Position numbers and translations under genes: made by a program. 64,000 nt of DNA from Floricoccus penangensis (GTDB lineage: Bacteria; Bacillota; Bacilli; Lactobacillales; Streptococcaceae): positions 100,178-164,177 of the forward strand of contig NZ_MKIQ01000031.1 in assembly GCF_001832885.1 (NCBI RefSeq), given 5' to 3'. A model generated the notes under the pieces. It saw nothing but the letters and a program-made list of their open reading frames with translations, searched no databases and was not told the origin of the DNA. Of the stretch, positions 1 to 8,294 are shown one piece after another. The number at the start of each line of letters is the position of its first letter. The stretch's first letter is position 1.

Positions 1-2100
1 CATACTGTTATAAAGATTTACAATATCTTTTCCAATTTCTTGATTTATATGCGAATTAGTACTTGCAATATTTGGAATCATAACACCAAGAGCAATCTGT
101 GGGTTATTACTTGGAGCATAAGCCACAATATTATTAGATGTTGTTGATACAGAGTTTCCATTTGCATCAGTTGCAAATGTTTCAGCTGTACCAGTCTTGG
201 CACTTATCGGAACACTTTCACCAGCTGAGATATCTTTTGCGGTTGCCATAGAATCACCATGAACAACTTGGTAAAATCCTTCCTTAATGATATCCATATC
301 ATCTTTTGAAATATCAACTTTATTTACTTCTTTTGTATCTATTGATTTAACTTCTTTACCTAATGCGTTGCCATCAGAACCTTCATAAATACCTGAAACA
401 ATATGAGGGGCATAACGAGTTCCTCCATTTGCAACAGTTGCAGCATATTGTGCTAATTGAAGCGTTGTATAGTTATCATACTGACCAAAACTTAGATCAA
501 GAAGTGATCCAATGCTTGATTTATCGGCAGGTGGAACAAGCCCTTCAGACTCACCTGGAATATCAAACCCAGTAGACACACCCATACCGTATTGACCATA
601 GGTCTTTCTCAGTTCTTCAAATACCTTATCTTTGTTAGTTAGGTCGAGACCCATATTACTATAGTATGGTTGCCCCAACATCTTCAGTGTAATTTGAAGC
701 ATATAAGTATTTGATGAATATTCTAATGCTTGAACTGCATTTATAGGAAGACTACCGCCATTTGTAAACCATGATTGTTTAACAGGACTTCCTGCAATTT
801 GTATTGGTTGATCAATTAAGGTTTCATTACCATTTATTACACCATATTGCCAACCAGCAGTAATAGTTGCCCCTTTTACTACAGATCCAGGTACAAATGA
901 TCCAGTAAATGATTGAAGTGCATCTTTTGTTATTTCTCCAGTTTCTTTATTTTGTGTAAGTCCTGCCATTGCAAGAACTGAGCCATCATCTGGATTTAAA
1001 ACAACAGCATAAGCACCTTCAGATACATTTGCAATACCTTGATTTTTAGCTTCTTGATAGTGTTTTTGAAGTATATCCTCAACTCCTTCTTGGAATTTAA
1101 GGTCAATTGTTAATTTAACATTTTTTCCAGGTTTTCCATCTGATAATACTTTGGTATCACTAATATTACCATTCTTATCTAAGTATACTTCACTAATTTT
1201 TCTTGTTCCTTGTAAATACTCTTCATATCCTTTTTCAACATAACTTGTACCAACACGATCATTCCTTGAATACCCTTTGCTCAGATATTCATCAAGGTCT
1301 TCCGCAGGAATCCCTGCTCGTTCCGAAGAAATAGTTCCAAGTAATGGACGTAATGCTGTTTTACCATAGTCACGATCCCAATCATTACCAATACTTATAC
1401 CTGATAATTTACTTTCATTTTCAGCAATTGTCGCTACCTGAACATCACTTAAATCACCTGAAATTACAATCGTTGTATTAAAATTCGAAGTAGCATTCAT
1501 TCGTTTGAAAATCTTTGCTGCTTCTTCTTGTTCAGGAGAATATTGAATTTGTCCATCAGTGACTTTTGAGATATATAGCGCATAGAGACTTCCTTCAGAC
1601 AGTTTATCACCTGTCTTCTTATCATACTTTTCATCCGTAGTAGTCGCTTCTTGTACTTTTCTTAGGTTATCAGCGTCTGCTAGATAAAAATCTTTTTTAT
1701 CTCTTTCTGTTAATGGTTCATTTTCGAGTGCACCAGGAACAATCGTTACCAATTTTTCAGCAACTTTTCTCATCTGATCCGCACTAATCTTATTTGATCT
1801 TGTAAATTTGACAGCTGTCTTTGCCTTATTACTCACAAGCACAGTTCCTTTTGCATCATATATTTGACCACGGGGTGTAGATTCAACAACTTTAGTTACT
1901 GATCCAGCCTCCTCTAATTTTTTCAAATAAAAGTCATGATGAACAATTTGCATATTGTAAAGCCTTGCTATTAGTATAATAAACAAAGTGAAAATGAGGA
2001 AAAATAGCAAATTTATCCTCATAGGAATTGCTTTTATCGAATTACCAACTGACTTCTTTTCTTTTTTATTTTTATTTTTATTTTTTTCATTTTTAGACAT
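1..2100 (-). CDS. pbp2b: Class B penicillin-binding protein (PBP2b-like transpeptidase), 3' end outside window
   Basis: A membrane-anchored D,D-transpeptidase that crosslinks peptidoglycan during elongation. The frame is open for 700 codons from the ATG at 2100 and runs off the window edge, so only the last residues are missing. A Lys/Asn-rich cytoplasmic tail is followed by one membrane segment (about residues 29-47). The three penicillin-binding motifs are visible: SVVK with catalytic Ser406 (codon 883-885), SSN at 462-464, and KTG at 635-637 (codons 190-198). An AAGGTGG-type ribosome site lies about 6 nt before the start. Length and motif spacing fit streptococcal PBP2b rather than PBP2x, because no PASTA domains follow KTG before the edge. 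It lies downstream of gpmA and a DUF1450 gene, similar to gpmA-pbp2b order in streptococci. Confidence 0.93.
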   Translation of the reverse strand, partial: MSKNEKNKNKNKKEKKSVGNSIKAIPMRINLLFFLIFTLFIILIARLYNMQIVHHDFYLKKLEEAGSVTKVVESTPRGQIYDAKGTVLVSNKAKTAVKFTRSNKISADQMRKVAEKLVTIVPGALENEPLTERDKKDFYLADADNLRKVQEATTTDEKYDKKTGDKLSEGSLYALYISKVTDGQIQYSPEQEEAAKIFKRMNATSNFNTTIVISGDLSDVQVATIAENESKLSGISIGNDWDRDYGKTALRPLLGTISSERAGIPAEDLDEYLSKGYSRNDRVGTSYVEKGYEEYLQGTRKISEVYLDKNGNISDTKVLSDGKPGKNVKLTIDLKFQEGVEDILQKHYQEAKNQGIANVSEGAYAVVLNPDDGSVLAMAGLTQNKETGEITKDALQSFTGSFVPGSVVKGATITAGWQYGVINGNETLIDQPIQIAGSPVKQSWFTNGGSLPINAVQALEYSSNTYMLQITLKMLGQPYYSNMGLDLTNKDKVFEELRKTYGQYGMGVSTGFDIPGESEGLVPPADKSSIGSLLDLSFGQYDNYTTLQLAQYAATVANGGTRYAPHIVSGIYEGSDGNALGKEVKSIDTKEVNKVDISKDDMDIIKEGFYQVVHGDSMATAKDISAGESVPISAKTGTAETFATDANGNSVSTTSNNIVAYAPSNNPQIALGVMIPNIASTNSHINQEIGKDIVNLYNSM

Positions 2101-2202
2101 ATATACCCACCTTAAATACTTATTCAAGTTTACACTATTTTTAAAAAATATTAAAGTTTTAAATGGGGTCTAAATGTAAGTAAGTGTATAGTATAGATTA
2201 GT

Positions 2203-2442
2203 TTATAAATCCTTGTACCACTCAATAATTTCATCATTAATTAAAAGTTCAAGACCTACTGCATCATCGCTTGAAATGATTTTTCCTTCAAAAGAACAAT
2301 AAAGGCTTTTAGCACATAAACTACATTGACTTAAACAATCACTAACCAAAATGTCAATATCACTTCTTTCCTCTAAATGTTCTAAAACTATCTGACTTCC
2401 TTTGAGTAAATTAAATTGACAGAACTCCACTAGTGGTAACAT
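2203..2442 (-). CDS. DUF1450 family (YuzB-like) small cysteine-rich protein
   Basis: A cytoplasmic protein of 79 residues resembling the DUF1450/YuzB family: an N-terminal VEFCQFN segment, then a cysteine cluster (DCLSQCSLC) in the middle of the protein. The family has a thioredoxin-like look and no established function. An ATG six codons upstream (2460) is possible, but an AAAGGAA ribosome site sits 7 nt before the ATG at 2442, and family members begin close to the VEFC segment. It stands 102 nt upstream of the pbp2b start on the same strand, so the two are probably cotranscribed; gpmA upstream is separated by a terminator. Confidence 0.75.
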   Translation of the reverse strand: MLPLVEFCQFNLLKGSQIVLEHLEERSDIDILVSDCLSQCSLCAKSLYCSFEGKIISSDDAVGLELLINDEIIEWYKDL

Positions 2443-2521
2443 CACATATTTCCTTTGCATTCTTAATATACCTATCTTACTTTATAACTTAATCTTTGAC
2501 AATGGACGCGACTTATTTAAC

Positions 2522-2558
2522 AAAAAAAATCATAAGACAAAGGTCCTATGATTTAATT
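2522..2558 (-). terminator. Rho-independent terminator after gpmA
   Basis: On the minus strand an 11-bp stem (AATCATAGGAC pairing with GTCTTATGATT) is followed directly by a run of eight T residues, 15-50 nt past the gpmA stop. It separates gpmA from the DUF1450-pbp2b unit. Confidence 0.85.
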
Positions 2559-2572
2559 TAAATAATTAAGTA

Positions 2573-3268
2573 TTATTTAGCTTCCAAATAGTATTCATCA
2601 ACGATATTTAAGTTTTCGTCTAATTCAAATACTAGCGGTGGGAAGTTTGGAATTTCAACATCCATGATTTCATCATCAGAAAGATGTTTGATATGTTTAA
2701 CAAGAGCACGGATTGAGTTACCATGAGCTCCAACTAAAACATTTTTACCGTCTTTAAGAGCAGGTGCAATTTCGTCTTCCCAGAATGGAAGAGCACGTTC
2801 AAGAGTAACTTTTAAGTTTTCAGCATCAGGTACAACTGAGTCATCAAGTTTAGCATAGCGACGATCAGAATGTGCAGAGTATTCGCTATCACGAGGCATA
2901 TCTGGTGGTAGTGTATCATATGAACGACGCCAGATGTGTACTTGTTCGTCACCATACTCAGCAGCAGCGTCAGCTTTGTTAAGACCAGTAAGCCCACCAT
3001 AGTGACGTTCGTTTAGGCGCCAAGATTTAAGAGTCGGTACCCAAAGTTGATCTGAATATTCAAGAATATAGTTTGTAGTCTTGATAGCGCGTTTAAGAAC
3101 TGAAGTGAATGCAACATCGAACTCGATTCCTGCTTCCTTAACAAGTTTACCAGCAGCGATTGCTTCTTGAGTTCCTTGTTCAGCTAGATCTACATCTGCC
3201 CAACCAGTGAAAAGATTCTTTTCATTCCACTCAGACAAACCATGACGTGCAAAAACTAATTTTACCAT
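2573..3268 (-). CDS. gpmA: 2,3-bisphosphoglycerate-dependent phosphoglycerate mutase
   Basis: A glycolytic enzyme interconverting 3- and 2-phosphoglycerate in the cytosol. The 231-residue length is usual for the dPGM family. The phosphohistidine motif RHG is at residues 8-10, with the family signature NLFTGW just after, RHYGGL in the middle and the second active-site histidine in GAHGNS near residue 183. The start is preceded by AAGGAG. It has its own terminator downstream, and divergence from the LysR gene upstream is only a short spacer, so it is probably monocistronic. No oddities were noticed. Confidence 0.97.
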   Translation of the reverse strand: MVKLVFARHGLSEWNEKNLFTGWADVDLAEQGTQEAIAAGKLVKEAGIEFDVAFTSVLKRAIKTTNYILEYSDQLWVPTLKSWRLNERHYGGLTGLNKADAAAEYGDEQVHIWRRSYDTLPPDMPRDSEYSAHSDRRYAKLDDSVVPDAENLKVTLERALPFWEDEIAPALKDGKNVLVGAHGNSIRALVKHIKHLSDDEIMDVEIPNFPPLVFELDENLNIVDEYYLEAK

Positions 3269-3343
3269 TTGTTAGTGTCTCCTTTTAGTGATTTATTTGA
3301 CAAGTCCATTTTACAGTATTTTTCAGAAAAAATCTAGAAACTC

Positions 3344-4249
3344 TTAAAATTTATTCTTTTCAAAATAGTCTTCTAAACTTGCTCTATATGACTGAGCAAA
3401 TTTACTCAAATCATGACTTTTTTTCTTAAACAGAATCAAGGCATTTTCATTCCCATCTTCAATAGATAAAACAGCAATGTTATGAACGCTTTTACCATCG
3501 ATAAATCCACTACCCGTTGCATAGCTATCAGTACGCTCCAATATACCGTTCAAGGTGGCACGATCGGTTACATTATAGATTAGAGTATCCTCAAAAGTCT
3601 CAACAAGGTCTTCTGAGTAATACAAATATTGATCACTTTCTTGTGTAAAACGTGCACGACTTAGGCTTTTTAAATCTTCAGTATAAATCTTATCCTTTTT
3701 TGTAAGTGGATGATCATTTCTCACATAAATATGTGTTTTAAAGTTCATTAACTCGATTTCTTCAAGTTCTAACTTATCAAGCATTCTCATAATACCTGCT
3801 CGATTATATTTATTTAGATAGGCTATTCCAACTTCACTATGTCCATCAGCCACTTCTTGTAAAATGTTAAACGTTGTACTCTCAAAGACACGGAAATTCT
3901 TCACTTCAGGATTTTTATTGGTGAAATCAACTCCCACAGGGGCAAGAAAATCATAATGCTGGCTTGCAACTGAAAATGTTTTTGCTACCTCATCGTTTTT
4001 TGTATATCGTGATTCAAAAGATTCAAAATTTCTTAAAATTGTTTGAGCTTGTTCATAGAAGCGCTCCCCTTGAGGTGTTAGTACTGCTCCACTATTTGTA
4101 CGTTCAAAAACTAAAAATCCAAGTTCTTGTTCTAAGTCTTTAATTGAAATTGATAGATTTGGCTGGCTTACAAATAATTGCTCGCTAGCTTCCCTAAATG
4201 TTCCTGTATTGGCTATTGCAACCACATATCTAAGATGTTTTATATCCAT
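3344..4249 (-). CDS. LysR family transcriptional regulator (FhuR/CmbR-like)
   Basis: A 301-residue LysR-type DNA-binding regulator. The N-terminal winged helix (MDIKHLRYVVAIANTG, then FREASEQLFVSQPNLS) is followed by a periplasmic-binding-like effector domain. The ATG at 4249 is chosen because TAGGAAT lies 6 nt upstream and LysR proteins start at this point; the open frame extends 21 codons further upstream into a hairpin. It follows the siderophore transporter genes on the same strand, as the FhuR/CmbR regulator does in Lactococcus lactis, where that protein controls sulfur amino-acid genes. Whether this one responds to a sulfur metabolite or to iron cannot be told from sequence. Confidence 0.85.
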   Translation of the reverse strand: MDIKHLRYVVAIANTGTFREASEQLFVSQPNLSISIKDLEQELGFLVFERTNSGAVLTPQGERFYEQAQTILRNFESFESRYTKNDEVAKTFSVASQHYDFLAPVGVDFTNKNPEVKNFRVFESTTFNILQEVADGHSEVGIAYLNKYNRAGIMRMLDKLELEEIELMNFKTHIYVRNDHPLTKKDKIYTEDLKSLSRARFTQESDQYLYYSEDLVETFEDTLIYNVTDRATLNGILERTDSYATGSGFIDGKSVHNIAVLSIEDGNENALILFKKKSHDLSKFAQSYRASLEDYFEKNKF

Positions 4250-4277
4250 TTTATTCCTACATTTCCATATTTTGCCA

Positions 4278-4312
4278 CAAAAAAATGACGTATCACTTAT
4301 AGTATACATCAT
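4278..4312 (-). terminator. Inverted repeat after fhuD: terminator and/or LysR operator
   Basis: A 9-bp stem (ATGATGTAT with ATACGTCAT, one G-U pair) encloses a TATACT-containing loop and is followed on the minus strand by seven T residues. The shape is that of a terminator for the fhu operon. The GTAT...ATAC dyad also resembles a LysR-type recognition site, and TATACT could be the -10 of the lysR promoter, so both roles are possible. Confidence 0.55.
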
Positions 4313-4330
4313 TATTTTTATTTTTCTAGA

Positions 4331-5281
4331 TTATTTCTTTGTTTGGTCTAAAATAGCATCAACATAAACTGGTAGTAATTTTTCAGTAGCGATTGGTCCA
4401 CCAAAATAATAAACTTGGTTGTAATCAATTTGAACTACTTTCTTATCTTGAACTGCTTTAATTTTTTGCCATACTGGATTTTTTGTTAAGGCTTCATATT
4501 GAGCTTTATCTGTCTCTGGATAATCAATAAAGATGTAGTCTGCACTTAAATTCGCAAGGCTCTCTACATTAACTTCCTTCCATCCATCTCCATCAGTGAT
4601 TTCTTTCATTTCTTTTGATTGCTCAAAACCAAGTCCACGTATTAATGTTTGTCCACCACGCGCGAAGTTATCACCATAGCTGTAAATTTTATTAGCATTA
4701 AGTTCAATAATTGCTACTGTCGATTTTGAAGGATCTATCCCTTTATCAGTAAGACGTGCAGTCTCTTTTTTTGCTGTAGCATCGAAAGCTTTAAGAAATT
4801 CTTTTTTCTTATCTTCAGCTTGAAACATTTTAGCAAAGTACTCTAGACGACTGTCCATATCTTTCAAAGCTTTATCATTATAGTCAACTAAAACAGTCTT
4901 TGCTATTTTTTCGTAATTAGCTACTTGATCTTTATCCATAGTAACAATTAAATCAGGTTTCTCTTCTGCAATCTTTTCAGCATTCATAGGAGCACCCATG
5001 TCTTTAATCTTATCTTTTGCTTCCTTAGGAAGATGTGGATTTGCAAAACTCCAAGAGTCAGTTCCGACGACATTTTGACCTAAAGCAACTGCTTCATCTG
5101 AGTAATTTTGGATTACAATTTTATCCAGTTTATTTGGGATGTCAATTGTTCCATTTTTTGCTTCAAATTTATGAGTCCCAGTATCTTTCTTTTCATCCTT
5201 AGACGATGAAGAATTATTTGAACATGCTGCTAAACCAAGGATAGCAACTCCTGCTAATAATAAGCTAGTAAATTTTTTCAA
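4331..5281 (-). CDS. fhuD: Ferric hydroxamate siderophore-binding lipoprotein
   Basis: The extracytoplasmic receptor of an iron-siderophore ABC importer. A type II signal peptide ends in the lipobox LAAC with lipidated Cys20, followed by a Ser/Asn/Lys linker. The mature part is a class III (long backbone helix) binding protein, and segments such as YGDNFARGG and DGWKEVN match FhuD1/FhuD2 ferrichrome and ferrioxamine receptors of staphylococci, which supports hydroxamate rather than catecholate ligands. The length of 316 residues is normal. It is the last transporter gene, 2 nt after the second permease. Confidence 0.9.
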   Translation of the reverse strand: MKKFTSLLLAGVAILGLAACSNNSSSSKDEKKDTGTHKFEAKNGTIDIPNKLDKIVIQNYSDEAVALGQNVVGTDSWSFANPHLPKEAKDKIKDMGAPMNAEKIAEEKPDLIVTMDKDQVANYEKIAKTVLVDYNDKALKDMDSRLEYFAKMFQAEDKKKEFLKAFDATAKKETARLTDKGIDPSKSTVAIIELNANKIYSYGDNFARGGQTLIRGLGFEQSKEMKEITDGDGWKEVNVESLANLSADYIFIDYPETDKAQYEALTKNPVWQKIKAVQDKKVVQIDYNQVYYFGGPIATEKLLPVYVDAILDQTKK

Positions 5282-5283
5282 GA

Positions 5284-6237
5284 TTAAACCTTTCTGTTTA
5301 TGAGGAACACAAAGTACGGAGCTCCTATTAGAGCTACAACAAATCCTAAAGGAAGCGTACTCGGTGATATGATATTTTTCGCAATAATGTCAGCAAGTAG
5401 CATAATAATTACGCCAACAAGCCCCGTGTAAAACAAACGATTTCTTGCTTTAAAGCTAGTTAAGCTTCTAGCAATGTGTGGTGATATTAATCCAACAAAA
5501 GATACTGCCCCAACTGCTGCTACACCGATTGATGTAAAAACGAGCGTTAAGAAAAATAGCTGTTTGATGGTTTTTTCAACATCAATTCCTAAAGATGTTG
5601 CAAGCTCCTGGCCTAGAGCAAGACCATCAAGTCGATTAAAGAAAAACGGAAGAGCTAAAAGTCCAAAAACTAAGCAGGTTGTCAAAAAGATAATGTATTT
5701 ATAATCAGTCAACCATACATCACCAGTTAACCAGATTGCTAACTTTTGAAAATCAAATGAATTTAAAGTTAATTGTAAAATTGTGATTAGTGATTGGAAG
5801 ATAGCTGTAATTGCTAAACCACTTAATATTAATCTTAATTGAGAAAAATTCTTTCCCATTGCTAGTCCACTTAATAAAAAATAAGCAAGACATGCACCAA
5901 TTACGGCACAAGCTGGATAAAGATATGTAGTCCAAGAAGGCATTGTAAATTTCTCTGATATAAAAATCAGAAGAACGATAGCAAAACTTGCTCCACTAGT
6001 AAAACCTAGCATTCCACTATCAGCAAGTGGATTTAATGATATGTTCTGAACTAGAGCACCACTAATTGAAATAGCAACTCCTGCAATCAAAACTATCAAT
6101 AATCTTGGTAATCTAAAATTGAGAATTATAAAACTCAAACCTGACAAGTCACCACTTAGTATTTTATCCCCGAAAAGATCTAAAACAATTAAGATGATTA
6201 TTGTAAAAATTAGCAAAAGAGTTCGTGATTTTTTCAT
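5284..6237 (-). CDS. fhuG: FecCD-family siderophore permease
   Basis: One of two membrane subunits carrying ferric siderophore across the cytoplasmic membrane. It has 317 residues, about nine to ten hydrophobic helices, and the conserved FecCD stretch near residues 240-255 (VGLISPHIARSL) that contacts the ATPase. The start overlaps the stop of the preceding permease by 4 nt, indicating translational coupling. The symbol follows the Lactococcus-Bacillus fhu order and is inferred from position; assignment of B versus G between the two permeases is not certain. Confidence 0.88.
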   Translation of the reverse strand: MKKSRTLLLIFTIIILIVLDLFGDKILSGDLSGLSFIILNFRLPRLLIVLIAGVAISISGALVQNISLNPLADSGMLGFTSGASFAIVLLIFISEKFTMPSWTTYLYPACAVIGACLAYFLLSGLAMGKNFSQLRLILSGLAITAIFQSLITILQLTLNSFDFQKLAIWLTGDVWLTDYKYIIFLTTCLVFGLLALPFFFNRLDGLALGQELATSLGIDVEKTIKQLFFLTLVFTSIGVAAVGAVSFVGLISPHIARSLTSFKARNRLFYTGLVGVIIMLLADIIAKNIISPSTLPLGFVVALIGAPYFVFLINRKV

Positions 6238-7199
6238 ATCCTCAACCTCCCTGCTCTATTTACTAGATATAAGAAGAAAGGTGCCCCAAGGAGCATAAGT
6301 ATACTTCCGACTGGAAACTCATATGGCTTAAAGAGATTTCTCGCTAAGAAATCTGCAACTGTGACAAGTACCATGCTTATAAGTGTTGAGAGGACAAAGG
6401 TTCTTCTAAAAGATGAATTACCAATCAAAGATCTAGCAATATGTGGGCCAATAAGTCCAACAAAACTAATGACTCCTACTGTCGAGACCGTAGCTGCACT
6501 TGCTAATACTACTAAGAACATAATTAAGAATCTAACAAAAGTTATATTAACACCTAAACTTGTTGCAAGTTCAGAGCCAAAACCAATTAACTTGATTTGA
6601 TTTGAAAAAAGTAAAATTAAGATAATAAAGACAACTGATACAAACAATAATTCGTACATTTTAATTTTGTTAATTCCAGAGAACGAACCAACAATCCACA
6701 TAAAATACTGTTGTGAATTCTTTTTATAGTAACTAATGGCAGATGCCAAGCTTGTACAAAAAAGTCCAATTGACGTTCCAACAAGTACCACCCGTAAAGG
6801 ATCAAAACTATTTTTAGCTGTTAAGAAAAATAAGAGTCCAAAAGCAATTGTTGCTCCAACAATACCAACAATAATTAAATGAATTGGATCATTTGGAATA
6901 CTTAATGCAAGTGCAATGGCAATAGCAAGACTTGATCCACTAGAGATACCTAATGTTGACATCTCAGCAATCGGATTCTGTGTTAGATTTTGCATTAAAA
7001 GCCCACTACCCGAAAGTAGAATAGCAACACAATATGCTGCTATTAACCTTGGCATACGGATTTCCATTACAATTTCGTTAGACAAGATTCCCTTTAACGG
7101 ATAATTTTCAATTCCCTTGGTCAAAGTAAGTAAGCTGATGATAAGTAAGCTAATTAGTAAAAGAAAAATATAACTTAAGAATTTTTTTCTTTTATCCAT
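6234..7199 (-). CDS. fhuB: FecCD-family siderophore permease
   Basis: The partner membrane subunit of the siderophore importer, 321 residues with the same fold as the downstream paralogue and the same SFVGLIGPHIARSL coupling segment near residue 240. It overlaps the fhuC stop by 8 nt and fhuG by 4 nt, so fhuC-B-G are read as one translationally coupled block. No truncation or frameshift was seen. It forms a heterodimer with FhuG around the translocation path, by analogy to BtuC-type systems. Confidence 0.88.
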   Translation of the reverse strand: MDKRKKFLSYIFLLLISLLIISLLTLTKGIENYPLKGILSNEIVMEIRMPRLIAAYCVAILLSGSGLLMQNLTQNPIAEMSTLGISSGSSLAIAIALALSIPNDPIHLIIVGIVGATIAFGLLFFLTAKNSFDPLRVVLVGTSIGLFCTSLASAISYYKKNSQQYFMWIVGSFSGINKIKMYELLFVSVVFIILILLFSNQIKLIGFGSELATSLGVNITFVRFLIMFLVVLASAATVSTVGVISFVGLIGPHIARSLIGNSSFRRTFVLSTLISMVLVTVADFLARNLFKPYEFPVGSILMLLGAPFFLYLVNRAGRLRI

Positions 7200-7971
7200 T
7201 TGATACGCCCCAAATCATTGGTGTTTCAGCATATGAATCCGCACCAATATGAACACGAATATCATACGTATCTTTTATCACAGTCTCATTAAATACGTCT
7301 TTAACTGGGCCCTGTGCTACTATTTTCCCATCTCTCATAGCAATAATCTCATCAGCAAATCTAGCTACCATATTTAAGTCATGCAAGACATAAACAACTG
7401 TTTTATTGAGTTTTTTTGCAAACATTCTAAGCAAGCTTAAAACTTCAAGCTGATGAACAATATCAAGATAAGTTGTTGGCTCATCAAGTAAAATTATTTC
7501 ACTATCCTGAGCAAGAACCATTGAAATCCAAACTCTTTGCCTTTGACCACCACTTAAATCCTCAATCTTTTTTGATCTAAGATCCCAAACATTAGTTTCC
7601 ATCATAACTCGACGAACCATATCATAGTCTTCCTTTGATAGATTCGTAGCAAGCATGGATTGATGAGCAAATCGTCCTAAGCTAACCAAATCAAGAACGG
7701 TGATATTTTCGGGTGCAACTGGACTTTGTGGAAGAATCGCCATTACTTTTGCAATATCAATATTTGACATCTTAAGTAAGTCCTCATCCTTGAAAGTTAC
7801 TTGACCATCATATTTTATTAGACGTCCAAGAGCTTTTAATAATGTAGATTTCCCACATCCATTTTTACCAATGATTGCTGTAGTTAAGCCCTCTTTAATC
7901 TCAAACGAGAGATTCTGTATTACTTTGTTGTTCCCATAACTCACAGTGATATTTTGAGCACCAAAGTACAT
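7192..7971 (-). CDS. fhuC: Siderophore ABC transporter ATP-binding protein
   Basis: The cytoplasmic ATPase of the siderophore importer. Walker A GKNGCGKST at residues 35-43, Q-loop ILPQSP, signature LSGGQRQRVW and Walker B ILLDEPTT are all present. The ATG at 7971 is chosen because AAGGAAG lies about 6 nt upstream; an in-frame ATG 13 codons earlier lacks a ribosome site and sits inside the xre gene. The first 71 nt overlap the 3' end of xre in another frame, so translation of the two is probably coupled. Confidence 0.9.
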   Translation of the reverse strand: MYFGAQNITVSYGNNKVIQNLSFEIKEGLTTAIIGKNGCGKSTLLKALGRLIKYDGQVTFKDEDLLKMSNIDIAKVMAILPQSPVAPENITVLDLVSLGRFAHQSMLATNLSKEDYDMVRRVMMETNVWDLRSKKIEDLSGGQRQRVWISMVLAQDSEIILLDEPTTYLDIVHQLEVLSLLRMFAKKLNKTVVYVLHDLNMVARFADEIIAMRDGKIVAQGPVKDVFNETVIKDTYDIRVHIGADSYAETPMIWGVSNG

Positions 7972-8179
7972 CGTCTTCCTTCTTTCTATTTTGGTAGTCA
8001 AAAAGTTCATCGACTGTTACATCAAGGAAACGTGCTAGTTTGAAAGCCAAAGCAAGCTCTGGATCATACTTGTCATTTTCAATGGCATTAATAGTTTGAC
8101 GACTTACGTGAGTAAGACGTGCTAAATCTTCTTGTGAAAATTTCATTCTCTTACGATAATCTTTTATCCTATTTTTCAT
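7901..8179 (-). CDS. Small XRE-family (Cro/CI type) regulator heading the fhu operon
   Basis: A 92-residue DNA-binding protein. Residues 1-66 are a complete helix-turn-helix of the short Cro/CI class, with SQEDLARLTHVSRQTINAIE. Family members of this type usually stop near residue 65-70. Here the frame continues for about 26 more residues (Cys- and Gln-containing tail) through the start of fhuC, giving a 71-nt overlap. It begins the operon xre-fhuC-fhuB-fhuG-fhuD and has a strong AGGTG-type ribosome site. A perfect inverted repeat 20 nt before the start may be its operator. A repressor role is inferred. Confidence 0.82.
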   Translation of the reverse strand: MKNRIKDYRKRMKFSQEDLARLTHVSRQTINAIENDKYDPELALAFKLARFLDVTVDELFDYQNRKKEDDVLWCSKYHCELWEQQSNTESLV

Positions 8180-8199
8180 TTTACACCTCCGATTTCATT

Positions 8200-8225
8200 T
8201 GTTTTACCACATAATAAGTAAAACA
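8200..8225. promoter_or_regulatory. Perfect inverted repeat upstream of xre-fhu, candidate operator
   Basis: TGTTTTAC and GTAAAACA form perfect 8-bp arms separated by 10 bp, centred about 33 nt upstream of the xre start. There is no T tract, so this is not a terminator. The spacing of about 18 bp between arm centres suits a dimeric helix-turn-helix regulator; the adjacent XRE protein is the obvious candidate. Binding is inferred only. Confidence 0.45.
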
Positions 8226-8294
8226 CTTTTTACATTTTTAGTCAATATTATCAGAAAATAAAAACAGAACTAGTCTGCTTTTATCTTTATTATA

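Noticed and set aside
4250..4312. Longer LysR start with 21 additional residues
   Set aside because: The added part lies in a hairpin with T run, lacks a ribosome site, and is not found in LysR proteins, while TAGGAAT precedes the internal ATG.
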